Positions 6,939 to 13,831 of a stretch of DNA of 15,999 nucleotides are shown here, in pieces. Origin of the DNA: Carnobacterium_A sp049673005 (lineage in GTDB: Bacteria; Bacillota; Bacilli; Lactobacillales; Carnobacteriaceae); the NCBI RefSeq assembly GCF_049673005.1, contig NZ_JBATXB010000077.1:1-15999 (forward strand), written 5' to 3'. A model generated the notes under the pieces. That model was not told where the DNA came from, searched no databases, and was given only the letters and a program-made list of their open reading frames with translations. The translations under genes and the position numbers were made by a program. Numbering within the stretch: the stretch's first letter is position 1; each line of letters begins with the position of its first letter.

Positions 6939-7880
6939 ATGACAAAGAGAAAAATCGTAATCGCTTTAGGTGGAAATGCTATTTTATCAGATGATGCAAG
7001 TGCTGCTGCACAACAAGAGGCACTAGTGAATACTGCGGAATATTTGGTGAAATTCATTGAAAATGGGGATGACTTAATCATTTCACACGGAAATGGTCCT
7101 CAAGTAGGAAACCTATTATTGCAACAAGCGGCTACAGATAGTGAAAAAAATCCAGCAATGCCGATTGATACATGCGTAGCGATGACACAAGGAAGTATTG
7201 GCTATTGGATGCAAAATGCACTAGGCAATGCCTTAGCAAAACGTAAAATAGACAAATCAGTAGTTTCTATTGTTACTCAAGTAGTCGTAGATGAAAACGA
7301 TCAAGCGTTTAAAAATCCTACAAAACCAATCGGACCTTTCTTAACAGAAGAAGATGCGAAAAAAGAGATGGATAAAACAGGTTCAGTGTTCGTAGAAGAT
7401 GCTGGAAGAGGATGGCGTAAAGTAGTTGCATCGCCAAAACCAGTTAGCATACAAGAATATCAAGTAGTAAATCAACTTGTTGAAAGTGGAGTTGTAACAA
7501 TTTCAGTTGGAGGCGGTGGAGTACCAGTGATCGTTAAAGACGGTGAATTGACGGGTATTGAAGCTGTAATTGACAAAGATTTTGCTTCTCAAAAGCTTGC
7601 TGAATTAGTAAAAGCTGATTTGTTAGTTGTTTTAACTGGAGTAGACAATGTATTCGTAAACTACAATAAACCAGATCAAAAGAAATTAGAAAATGTGACT
7701 GTTGCTGAAATGAAAAAATACATTGAAGAAAATCAATTTGCACCAGGCAGTATGTTGCCAAAAGTAGAAGCTGCAATTGCTTTTGTTGAAAATTACCCAG
7801 AAGGTAAAGCGATGATCACTTCTTTAGAAAACGTTGAAAACGTGTTAGAAGGTAACGGCGGAACAATTATTACAAAATAA
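6939..7880 (+). CDS. arcC: Carbamate kinase
   Basis: This 313-residue enzyme transfers phosphate from carbamoyl phosphate to ADP, giving ATP plus carbamate, which decays to ammonia and CO2. It is the energy-yielding step of the arginine deiminase pathway. The amino-acid-kinase fold is seen in IALGGNAIL (8-16), SHGNGPQVGNLLLQ (49-62), VAMTQGSIGYWMQ (80-92), GGGGVPVI (191-198) and DKDFASQKLAELVKADLLVVLTGV (212-235). The start at 6939 is chosen because AGGATGG (6927-6933) lies 5 nt upstream; the ATG at 6930 overlaps this site and has only a weak one of its own. It has its own promoter and terminator. It could also serve carbamoyl phosphate made by the fdrA-ylbE system further along, if no second kinase gene lies outside the window. 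Confidence 0.97.
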   Translation: MTKRKIVIALGGNAILSDDASAAAQQEALVNTAEYLVKFIENGDDLIISHGNGPQVGNLLLQQAATDSEKNPAMPIDTCVAMTQGSIGYWMQNALGNALAKRKIDKSVVSIVTQVVVDENDQAFKNPTKPIGPFLTEEDAKKEMDKTGSVFVEDAGRGWRKVVASPKPVSIQEYQVVNQLVESGVVTISVGGGGVPVIVKDGELTGIEAVIDKDFASQKLAELVKADLLVVLTGVDNVFVNYNKPDQKKLENVTVAEMKKYIEENQFAPGSMLPKVEAAIAFVENYPEGKAMITSLENVENVLEGNGGTIITK

Positions 7881-7908
7881 TAAATCGATTAACAAATAAG
7901 TAAATAAG

Positions 7909-7968
7909 GTGCCTTAGAATAAACCAGCTAGTATAATGGATTATTTTAAGGTGCTTTTACTATTTTTT
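7909..7968 (+). terminator. Intrinsic terminator after arcC
   Basis: Arms at 7909-7922 and 7941-7954 pair over 14 positions with a few G-U pairs around an 18-nt loop, followed by a T-rich tract including TATTTTTT. Confidence 0.75.
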
Positions 7969-8009
7969 AAAAAATTAGTTTAAAGAATAGGTACATAAGT
8001 TAAGGTAAA

Positions 8010-8057
8010 AGCAGGCGCTTACTATACGTTTATGCTATAATAAATGCATAGATGCAT
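8010..8057 (+). promoter_or_regulatory. arcR promoter with cre-like site and tandem ATGCAT
   Basis: The -10 is an exact extended element, TGCTATAAT (8033-8041). The -35 region is poor and is overlapped by AGCAGGCGCTTACT (8010-8023), which matches the cre consensus except at three positions, so CcpA may compete with RNA polymerase. Immediately after the -10, two ATGCAT palindromes (8044-8049 and 8052-8057) straddle the likely transcription start and could be an operator, possibly for autoregulation. The -10 is firm; the operators are inferred. Confidence 0.5.
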
Positions 8058-8120
8058 AAACAACATATCCCATTTTTATTTGTTCATTTAGTTAATTTGA
8101 CACAATGAGGAGCGAATCAA

Positions 8121-8825
8121 ATGCCAACCAAACAGATGAATACGAACCAGTTGTATGAATTACGCTTTAAACCCGTCTTTGCAAACTTTACTGAATCAGA
8201 ATTCAATTGTCTTAAAAAGCACTTGTATCTTAGAAGCTACAAAAAGGGTCAAGTTTTATTCGATGAAGGGGATAAACGCGAAAAATTATTTTATTTAAAA
8301 AAAGGACTTGTTAGAATAGAACGGTTCGATAAAAGTGCTTCTTTTCAATACATCGATTACAATAACCCCGATACATTGTTCCCTTACGGAGGCCTGTTCT
8401 CCGATGAAAATTATCATTATTCTGCATATGCAGCAACAGATATTGAATTGTATTATTTACCAACAGATAGTTTCGAACAACAAGCTTTGTACAATCCAGA
8501 ACAGTTGGTATTTCTTTATAAAAAGATATCGGTCATTTTACGTCAACAAGAAAAGCGAATTCAATATTTGGCTGTTTCGAGTGCTACAAGTCGCATCATC
8601 AATACCTTACTATTTTTGATGGAGAACTTAGGGAAGCATATTACGCCTAAATTAATCGAAATTCCTTATCCGATTACCATTAATGAAATAGCGGATATAA
8701 GTGGGTGCTCTAGGGAAACAGTAGGGAGCATAATAAAACAACTAAAAGAAAATCATCATTTAGAGTATGAGCATAAGCAATTCACGTTTATAAATCCTAC
8801 CTATTTTAAATCCTATTCAGAATAA
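8121..8825 (+). CDS. arcR: Crp/Fnr-family regulator, ArcR type
   Basis: This 234-residue protein has the cyclic-nucleotide-binding-like beta barrel (about 18-125), a long dimerisation helix (about 127-165) and a C-terminal winged helix. The recognition helix lies in ITINEIADISGCSRETVGSIIKQL (about 185-208). Only two cysteines are present (C30 and C196), so it cannot hold the N-terminal four-cysteine iron-sulfur cluster of oxygen-sensing FNR. Its place right after arcABC matches ArcR, the activator of arginine deiminase operons in Gram-positive bacteria. The effector is not evident. The start ATG at 8121 follows GAGGAG with good spacing. It has its own extended -10 promoter and ends in a terminator shared with the convergent PucR-type gene. 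Confidence 0.85.
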   Translation: MPTKQMNTNQLYELRFKPVFANFTESEFNCLKKHLYLRSYKKGQVLFDEGDKREKLFYLKKGLVRIERFDKSASFQYIDYNNPDTLFPYGGLFSDENYHYSAYAATDIELYYLPTDSFEQQALYNPEQLVFLYKKISVILRQQEKRIQYLAVSSATSRIINTLLFLMENLGKHITPKLIEIPYPITINEIADISGCSRETVGSIIKQLKENHHLEYEHKQFTFINPTYFKSYSE

Positions 8826-8836
8826 AAAACAAAGAA

Positions 8837-8877
8837 AAAGAGCTCAACCAACTAGTGGCAGAGTTCTTTTTTGTCTT
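8837..8877. terminator. Bidirectional terminator between arcR and the PucR-type gene
   Basis: AAAGAGCTC (8837-8845) and GAGTTCTTT (8861-8869) pair with one G-U, with a further CCA/TGG pairing inside. T runs lie after the stem on the plus strand and, read on the minus strand, after its other side. It serves both convergent genes. Confidence 0.75.
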
Positions 8878-8884
8878 TTATTTA

Positions 8885-10513
8885 TTATTTTGCCATCATT
8901 TTTAATAACCGTAAACCAACATTAATTTGCAACAATTCTTCTGCATTATTAAATTGGATAGAGGTTAATTTTTTTATTTTATCTAAACGATAGCGGACTG
9001 TTTTAGGATGAAGAAATAGAGTATCAGCCGTATCTTTGTAATTTTGATTGTTATCTAAAAATATTTTTAACGTTTCAATTAGTTCAGGTTGATTTTTATT
9101 CAATATGAGTAGAGATTTAGGAATGAACTTTTCAAATTGATCTAAATGATTCAAATCAGAAAATAATTGATAAATACCAATATCATGGTAACTATACAGA
9201 GCATTTTCTTCGCCAAATAAAGCTGCAATTCTCTGTGTGTTTTTGGCTTGTTTGTATAAAGAATTTAAATGAGACAGATCGCCGGTATAACTAAAACTAA
9301 TGGACATGTCTAACTCATTAATAGAAAGCATTCTTTTGCTTGTTTCTATACTAGAAAGCAAGTTCTTCTTAATCGTTTCTTCAGAGTCTTTTTCAGTATC
9401 CAAAATAAAAACAATTTTATGATTGCGGATTAAGTATACGTGTTGTGGCCAATATTTCTTCGTATCTTCAATAAAAGTATAAGCAAATTGGCGTTCCTTC
9501 TTTTGTTGTTCATCTGAAATCTCAGCTGTTAACGAGATGGTGGGTAAATGACAAATGAAGATACGGAAATTAGATCCATCAACCAATTTCAAACTCCTAA
9601 TTTTTTCATTAAGTTCTTCTTTATCTTCAATTCTATTGTTTAATAAATCTGATATAATGCTATTTTTATAATGTAAGGTTGTTTGAGAAACAGCGTATTT
9701 TTTCAGTAATTCCATTTGAAGAAAGCTAATAGTATTTTCAATGGCTAAAAAATCTTCATGTGGAGTTGGTGATTCTACTTCATGGATAATTAGTTCATAA
9801 GAATTAATTTTTAAGTTAGGAATAGGGACAACAAGCTGTGTGTAAAGGCTATTTTTTTCTAACATTTCAGAGGCAACTTTTCGCCTAGTGTAATCATAAT
9901 TCATATACTTTTGTTTGTTTAAAGCGATGGATTGAATAGATGTAACTTCGTTATAAAGTGGATCAGTACTGATGCACTCATTTTTCAACGTATTTTTTAA
10001 ACTAATGGGTTTTTTGATTAACTCTTTCAATACCAATAAAATATCAATTATTTCAGGTTCATTTAGAGCCATTTTTGTAAAATGGTTTTGCAAAGAATAG
10101 TACTTTTCTAATAAATGGATATTGTTGTTAATAATTGTTCCCATAACATCTAATAAGATTGGCTCGTATTGAGTCTGTTTAGGTATTTGAATTAAAGGGA
10201 GTTCATTTTTTTCACACAATTCAATGATATAAGCAGGTATGGAAACGACTAATCGATCAATTTTAATGATTAAGCCACTGATCTTGAGTTGATGGGCCTT
10301 AGTGAAAAATACATTTAGCTCACTCGAAGAAAGGTCTCTTAAGGCATAATAACTACTCAACAACAATTCGCCTTCGCGACCCCAATTTTCGATATCTGGT
10401 CCTTCTACAACCATAATACCCGTTACATTATTTGATAAACCAGCATGTTTGGTTAAAACCATTGCTTCTTTAAGTGAATCGAAACCAAGTACTTCTTTAA
10501 CTGTTAATTTCAT
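8885..10513 (-). CDS. PucR-family transcriptional regulator
   Basis: This 542-residue protein has the PucR architecture. The N-terminal PucR ligand-sensing domain (about 1-125) starts MKLTVKEVLGF and contains GDELLLS-like GREGELLLSSYYAL. A middle linking region (about 290-430) is probably GGDEF-related, and the C-terminal helix-turn-helix (about 489-525) includes DTADTLFLHPKTVRYRLDKI. The family controls purine, allantoin and amino-acid-type catabolic genes; B. subtilis PucR activates purine breakdown. The start ATG at 10511-10513 is preceded on the minus strand by AAGGAAG. It is divergent from the permease gene, with a matched inverted repeat (10553-10562 and 10675-10684) between them. It is therefore the likely local regulator of the permease and perhaps of fdrA. 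The inducer is unknown. Confidence 0.88.
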   Translation of the reverse strand: MKLTVKEVLGFDSLKEAMVLTKHAGLSNNVTGIMVVEGPDIENWGREGELLLSSYYALRDLSSSELNVFFTKAHQLKISGLIIKIDRLVVSIPAYIIELCEKNELPLIQIPKQTQYEPILLDVMGTIINNNIHLLEKYYSLQNHFTKMALNEPEIIDILLVLKELIKKPISLKNTLKNECISTDPLYNEVTSIQSIALNKQKYMNYDYTRRKVASEMLEKNSLYTQLVVPIPNLKINSYELIIHEVESPTPHEDFLAIENTISFLQMELLKKYAVSQTTLHYKNSIISDLLNNRIEDKEELNEKIRSLKLVDGSNFRIFICHLPTISLTAEISDEQQKKERQFAYTFIEDTKKYWPQHVYLIRNHKIVFILDTEKDSEETIKKNLLSSIETSKRMLSINELDMSISFSYTGDLSHLNSLYKQAKNTQRIAALFGEENALYSYHDIGIYQLFSDLNHLDQFEKFIPKSLLILNKNQPELIETLKIFLDNNQNYKDTADTLFLHPKTVRYRLDKIKKLTSIQFNNAEELLQINVGLRLLKMMAK

Positions 10514-10552
10514 ACGGTCACTTCCTTGTATCTCTTTTGCAGAGAAAATTAA

Positions 10553-10684
10553 TGATGGTTAGCTCGTCGAGATAGAAAACGCTTTATACTTTAGCGTAAT
10601 CCGATGATGATTTATATAAAGATCCGTGCTAGACTTAAAATGCATTACATAAATTATACCAGAAAATGTGATTACTAACCATCA
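10553..10684. promoter_or_regulatory. Divergent control region with paired 10-bp inverted repeat
   Basis: TGATGGTTAG (10553-10562) and CTAACCATCA (10675-10684) are exact reverse complements 112 bp apart. The TGGTTA core resembles the TTGGTTAA core of the B. subtilis PucR box. A minus-strand extended -10 TGGTATAAT (10653-10661) has its -35 position (10676-10681, TGGTTA) inside the right copy. The left copy falls in the regulator's own 5' leader. A cre-like AGAAAACGCTTTAT (10574-10587, three mismatches) lies between. The extended -10 is well supported; operator function is inferred. Confidence 0.5.
10630..10659 (+). promoter_or_regulatory. Candidate permease promoter
   Basis: TAGACT (10630-10635) and TTATAC (10654-10659) are separated by 18 nt. 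The -10 overlaps, on the opposite strand, the extended -10 of the PucR-type gene, so the two promoters are back to back and may exclude each other. Confidence 0.35.
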
Positions 10685-10785
10685 CCATTCAATACATAGA
10701 AGTTAAAATGAATAAAAGATAATCTGCATGCAGGTAAAAATCTTGAATCTTGACAAAAAAAATGATGAAGAGGGAAGTAGAGAAT

Positions 10786-12393
10786 ATGACTATACCTATT
10801 AATTTGTTTTTCTGGACGGTTTGTATGATTCCGATTGCGTTATTATTGATTCTCTTAATTTTTTTCCAATGGGGAGCTTCAAGAGCGGCACCTGTTACAT
10901 TAGGCATCACTGGATTACTTAGTGTCACTGTTTTTAAAGCGAATTGGGCCGTATTATCGGTTGAATTATTAAAAGCCTCTTGGAGTTCAATCAGCATTAT
11001 CGTGGTTATCTTTACAGCCATTCTACTCTATGAAATTGGAGTAAAAGCAACCTCGTTTGATGTGTTGAATCGCTTATTTACAATTCTCGCACCAAATGAG
11101 TTGATCCGAATTTTTATGATTGGTATTTCATTTGCTAGTTTTTTACAGGGCATTACAGGTTTTGGAGTGCCCGTTTTAATTGTAGCACCGCTACTTTTGA
11201 AGATGGGAGTTGCTCCATTATACGCCGCTATTATTCCACTCCTCGGACATAGTTGGGCTGGAACATTCGGAACATTAGCTCTTGGTTGGCAAGCATTGCT
11301 TAATCAGACGGGTATAGTTGAAGAATCGCTCATCTTTCAAACCACTATTTATGCTTCTTTGTTATTGTTTATCTTAACGAGTTTATTTAATTTAATTATT
11401 GCCTTTAAATATGGAAAGAAGCGAGCGATAAAAAAAGGTTTTTTAGCTTTGACGGTTCTTTCAGTGGTGCAAGGAATGGGACAATTAATTTTTTCACTTA
11501 TTAGGCCCGAACTTGCAGTTGTTCTTCCTAGTATTTTTTCTTTAGTCGCATTAATGTTGCTATCCAAAACAGCTCTGTATCACGAACCTTGGCGAATCAA
11601 TAAAAGCAAAATTATGGTTCGGTTAAACGATGATTGCTCACTTCAGACACAAACTAAACCAACCATTAGTCAATCCTTATTGCCCTATACACTGATGACC
11701 GCTCTGTCTTTACTGGTTTTACTCTTTACCCCACTAAGAGAGTTATTGAGTTCAGTTGAGTTCGGCCCTAGTTTTAATCGAACAATAACTGGTTATAATT
11801 TTATTAATCCTGCTATAGCATCTTACGCTCCTTTGACACCGCTTACGCACGTGGGCGTCTTATTATTCGTTACTTGTTTAGTCACGTATGGCTACTATAG
11901 AAAAATCGGACTGATAGAAGAATCTTGTCTGGGGGAATTATTTACTAAAACCATTTTTAAGACTCTTTCGCCAAGTATCGCTATTTTTTCTCTGTTGTGT
12001 CTTTCTCGTATAATGGCAGGAACGGGACAAACATTTATTATGGCTCAAGGTATTGCTAAGGTTTTGAAAGAAAAGTATGTTTTTATCGCTCCATTCATTG
12101 GTCTGTTGGGTTCGTTTATGACCGGAAGCAATTTAACTTCCAATATTCTTTTCAGTGAATTTCAGTTGCATGTCTCTGAACAAATTGGCTTGAAGACTTC
12201 GTTTATTTTAGGAGCTCAAACAGCAGGAGGTGGTATTGGAACGTCAATTGCACCTGGAAACATTATTCTAGGGACAACAACAGCTGGGATTTTGGGATCT
12301 GAAGGAAGAGTTTTAATTAAATTAATTCCTTACACCTTAGTGGCCGCTGCGATTTTTGGTGTTTTGTTGTATGTAGATTTTAAATGGCTATAA
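10786..12393 (+). CDS. LctP-family (lactate/glycolate-type) permease
   Basis: This 535-residue integral membrane protein has about 12-14 hydrophobic segments. Family marks are QGITGFGVPVLIVAPLLL (after about residue 118), MAGTGQTFIMAQGIA, GSFMTGSNLTSNILFSEFQ and a late glycine-rich TAGGGIGTSIAPGNIILG. These correspond to the conserved TGFGxP, TGSxxSSN and SPQNI-like segments of L-lactate/glycolate proton symporters. The GHSWAGTFGTLALGWQAL stretch departs from the usual lactate-permease sequence, so the substrate may be another small carboxylate. The start at 10786 is chosen because GAGGGA (10770-10775) lies upstream, though at a long spacing. In-frame ATGs at 10762 and 10765 and the TTG at 10750 lack such a site. 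It is divergent from the PucR-type gene and near fdrA, which suggests uptake of, for example, oxamate, glyoxylate or ureidoglycolate-like compounds (inference). Confidence 0.82.
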   Translation: MTIPINLFFWTVCMIPIALLLILLIFFQWGASRAAPVTLGITGLLSVTVFKANWAVLSVELLKASWSSISIIVVIFTAILLYEIGVKATSFDVLNRLFTILAPNELIRIFMIGISFASFLQGITGFGVPVLIVAPLLLKMGVAPLYAAIIPLLGHSWAGTFGTLALGWQALLNQTGIVEESLIFQTTIYASLLLFILTSLFNLIIAFKYGKKRAIKKGFLALTVLSVVQGMGQLIFSLIRPELAVVLPSIFSLVALMLLSKTALYHEPWRINKSKIMVRLNDDCSLQTQTKPTISQSLLPYTLMTALSLLVLLFTPLRELLSSVEFGPSFNRTITGYNFINPAIASYAPLTPLTHVGVLLFVTCLVTYGYYRKIGLIEESCLGELFTKTIFKTLSPSIAIFSLLCLSRIMAGTGQTFIMAQGIAKVLKEKYVFIAPFIGLLGSFMTGSNLTSNILFSEFQLHVSEQIGLKTSFILGAQTAGGGIGTSIAPGNIILGTTTAGILGSEGRVLIKLIPYTLVAAAIFGVLLYVDFKWL

Positions 12394-12441
12394 AAAAAGT
12401 CCTCAATACACGTGTTAAAAACGAGTATTGAGGACTTTTTT
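12393..12441. terminator. Bidirectional terminator between permease and hydrolase genes
   Basis: A perfect 17-bp stem (12393-12409 with 12425-12441) has a 15-nt loop. It starts with A residues and ends with T residues, so it works on both strands. It overlaps the last base of the permease stop codon and lies 16 bp from the end of the convergent hydrolase gene. Confidence 0.9.
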
Positions 12442-12457
12442 AAGGTGCCTTAAGTTT

Positions 12458-13306
12458 CTAGAGTGATAACCATTCGATAACCTCTTGATAAACGGCAAGA
12501 GCTTCTTCGTTTTTAGGATCTCCATCAAAATTATGGTTCGCATTTTCGATGATACTAAATTTAGAATCAGGAATCTTTTTACTAAGGTTTTCACCTTGCT
12601 GAAAAGGAACATCTTGATCGGTCCTACTTTGAGCAATAAAAACTGGTGGAAGAGCTGTTAATTCTTCGTCAGTCAATGAAAATTGATTCTGATTTTTTTT
12701 ATCTGGCAGAAGTAAATCTAGCCATCTTCCTGTTTGTCTTGCGTAAAGGTAAATAGCGTAACGCGTTTCTAAAGTACCTTTGGCAAGGGGTTTAGGTTGA
12801 ATAAGTTGATCAATTAATGACTTAGGCATACTTGGGTAAGTCTGGTAATGTTTACTCGGCAAAAGATAGAAAGGCTCCTGAATAGAGGAGTACCCGTAGA
12901 AGCTAATAATTTTGTTCGCCTTCTTTTCTATGTTTAAGTCACTTCCAACCAGTAAAGCAAGATAAGCTCCAGCTGAACGTCCAAATAAAGAATAGTTATT
13001 AGTGGGTAAGTGTAAGACGGTATCAGAGTGACCAGTAAACCATTTAACCGCATCCACCACACAACTATAGATATCAGGAAGAGTTGTTTCAGGAGCTAGC
13101 GGGTAATCAACTGTTAAAAGATTGTATCCAGCGTTTAAAAAGGAGTTGACGTAAGCAGCTGGTAAGTCATCACGGTCACCCCATATTAGTCCACCTCCAT
13201 GAAAGTAAAGAATGGTTTCATTTTTTAAGTTGTCCGTTGCTCGATAAAGAGATGCTGATAATGTGAGAGAAGAATAAGTAGCAAAAGAAAAAATTTCTGG
13301 TTCCAT
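12458..13306 (-). CDS. Alpha/beta hydrolase (HSL/esterase-like)
   Basis: This 282-residue protein has the oxyanion-hole motif HGGG (36-39), the nucleophile elbow GRSAG (109-113, Ser111), the acid in SRTDQD (D230 or D232) and the catalytic histidine His258 in ENANHNFD, all in the usual order. No signal peptide is seen, so it is cytoplasmic. The family cleaves short-chain esters and related amides, including kynurenine-formamidase-like members; the substrate here is unknown. The ATG at 13304-13306 is preferred, with AAGGAGG about 10 nt upstream on the minus strand; a TTG just before it could also be used. It is convergent with the permease and divergent from fdrA, so it is its own transcription unit. 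A minus-strand TATAAT at 13358-13363 is a candidate -10. A role in the neighbouring pathway is only suggested by position. Confidence 0.85.
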   Translation of the reverse strand: MEPEIFSFATYSSLTLSASLYRATDNLKNETILYFHGGGLIWGDRDDLPAAYVNSFLNAGYNLLTVDYPLAPETTLPDIYSCVVDAVKWFTGHSDTVLHLPTNNYSLFGRSAGAYLALLVGSDLNIEKKANKIISFYGYSSIQEPFYLLPSKHYQTYPSMPKSLIDQLIQPKPLAKGTLETRYAIYLYARQTGRWLDLLLPDKKNQNQFSLTDEELTALPPVFIAQSRTDQDVPFQQGENLSKKIPDSKFSIIENANHNFDGDPKNEEALAVYQEVIEWLSL

Positions 13307-13831
13307 CAATAGGAAACCTCCTTAAATTCAGATTAAACGAGTAGTTTATAAAACAAAATTATAACAAAGAAATACTCACATATGGATGTTTTTTCCACTT
13401 TAAGGTCAAAATTATACATATAGGACAATATAAGGGTGTATTTCTTAGCTACATGGTACAATGCAATTGCATTAAAAAGACGTTATACTATGTACTGTAA
13501 GCCTTTCCTTTGACAGCAAAGAAAATAATCTATTAGCGCAGTTCTTATACAGGTTTCAGAGAACGCATCATGTGCTTATTGTTTTTATCTTAGTCGACTA
13601 TTAACAATCACTATTTTTCGAAAAGGAGGTTAATTTAGTTCATTAGTTAAGAAATGGTCTTGTTTAAAAAAAACGAAGTCGTATTGAAAGAAAGTAGAAC
13701 CAAACGTTTTATGATTGCTTTCAATAAGGAAACCAATAAATGAATAATGAAACTAAGTTTTCAACTTAAGAATGCTGGCTAAAGGATACGTCAACTGTTC
13801 AATTAAACTAAAAAGATTGCGAGGAATCAAA
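13307..13831. other. Long upstream region of fdrA
   Basis: No gene is recognised in these 525 bases. On the minus strand it holds the hydrolase ribosome binding site and a candidate -10. On the plus strand it holds a perfect 12-bp palindrome ATGCAATTGCAT (13461-13472), TATACT (13484-13489) and an exact TTGACA (13510-13515) with only a weak -10 (TATTAG, 15 nt away). It also has a strong SD-like AAGGAGG (13623-13629) with no start codon at proper distance, a 29-codon ATG frame (13654-13743) and a 9-codon frame overlapping its stop by ATGA (13740-13769). A hairpin with perfect 9-bp arms (13682-13690 and 13718-13726) is also present. The length and structure suggest a regulated leader. I recognise no known riboswitch class. 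Confidence 0.45.
13682..13726 (+). repeat. Hairpin in the fdrA leader
   Basis: TATTGAAAG (13682-13690) and CTTTCAATA (13718-13726) form a perfect 9-bp stem with a 27-nt loop about 105 bp before fdrA. No T tract follows, so it is a leader structure or operator rather than a terminator. Confidence 0.45.

Noticed and set aside
8335..8619. Plus-strand 94-codon frame inside arcR
   Set aside because: It is a shifted-frame shadow of arcR with no homology-like features.
8121..8825. Oxygen-sensing FNR identity for the Crp/Fnr protein
   Set aside because: Only two cysteines are present, so a four-cysteine iron-sulfur site is impossible.
10750..10785. N-terminal extension of the permease from the TTG at 10750 or the ATGs at 10762/10765
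   Set aside because: These starts lack an SD, and the added residues are charged and precede the first membrane helix poorly. The TTGACA at 10750-10755 is also too close to the start to be a useful -35 for this gene.
12415..12636. Minus-strand 73-codon frame overlapping the hydrolase end
   Set aside because: It is an alternative frame of the hydrolase gene running into the bidirectional terminator.
13772..13831. 20-codon N-terminal extension of FdrA from the ATG at 13772
   Set aside because: No ribosome binding site precedes it, the residues are unlike FdrA, and GAGGA precedes the ATG at 13832.
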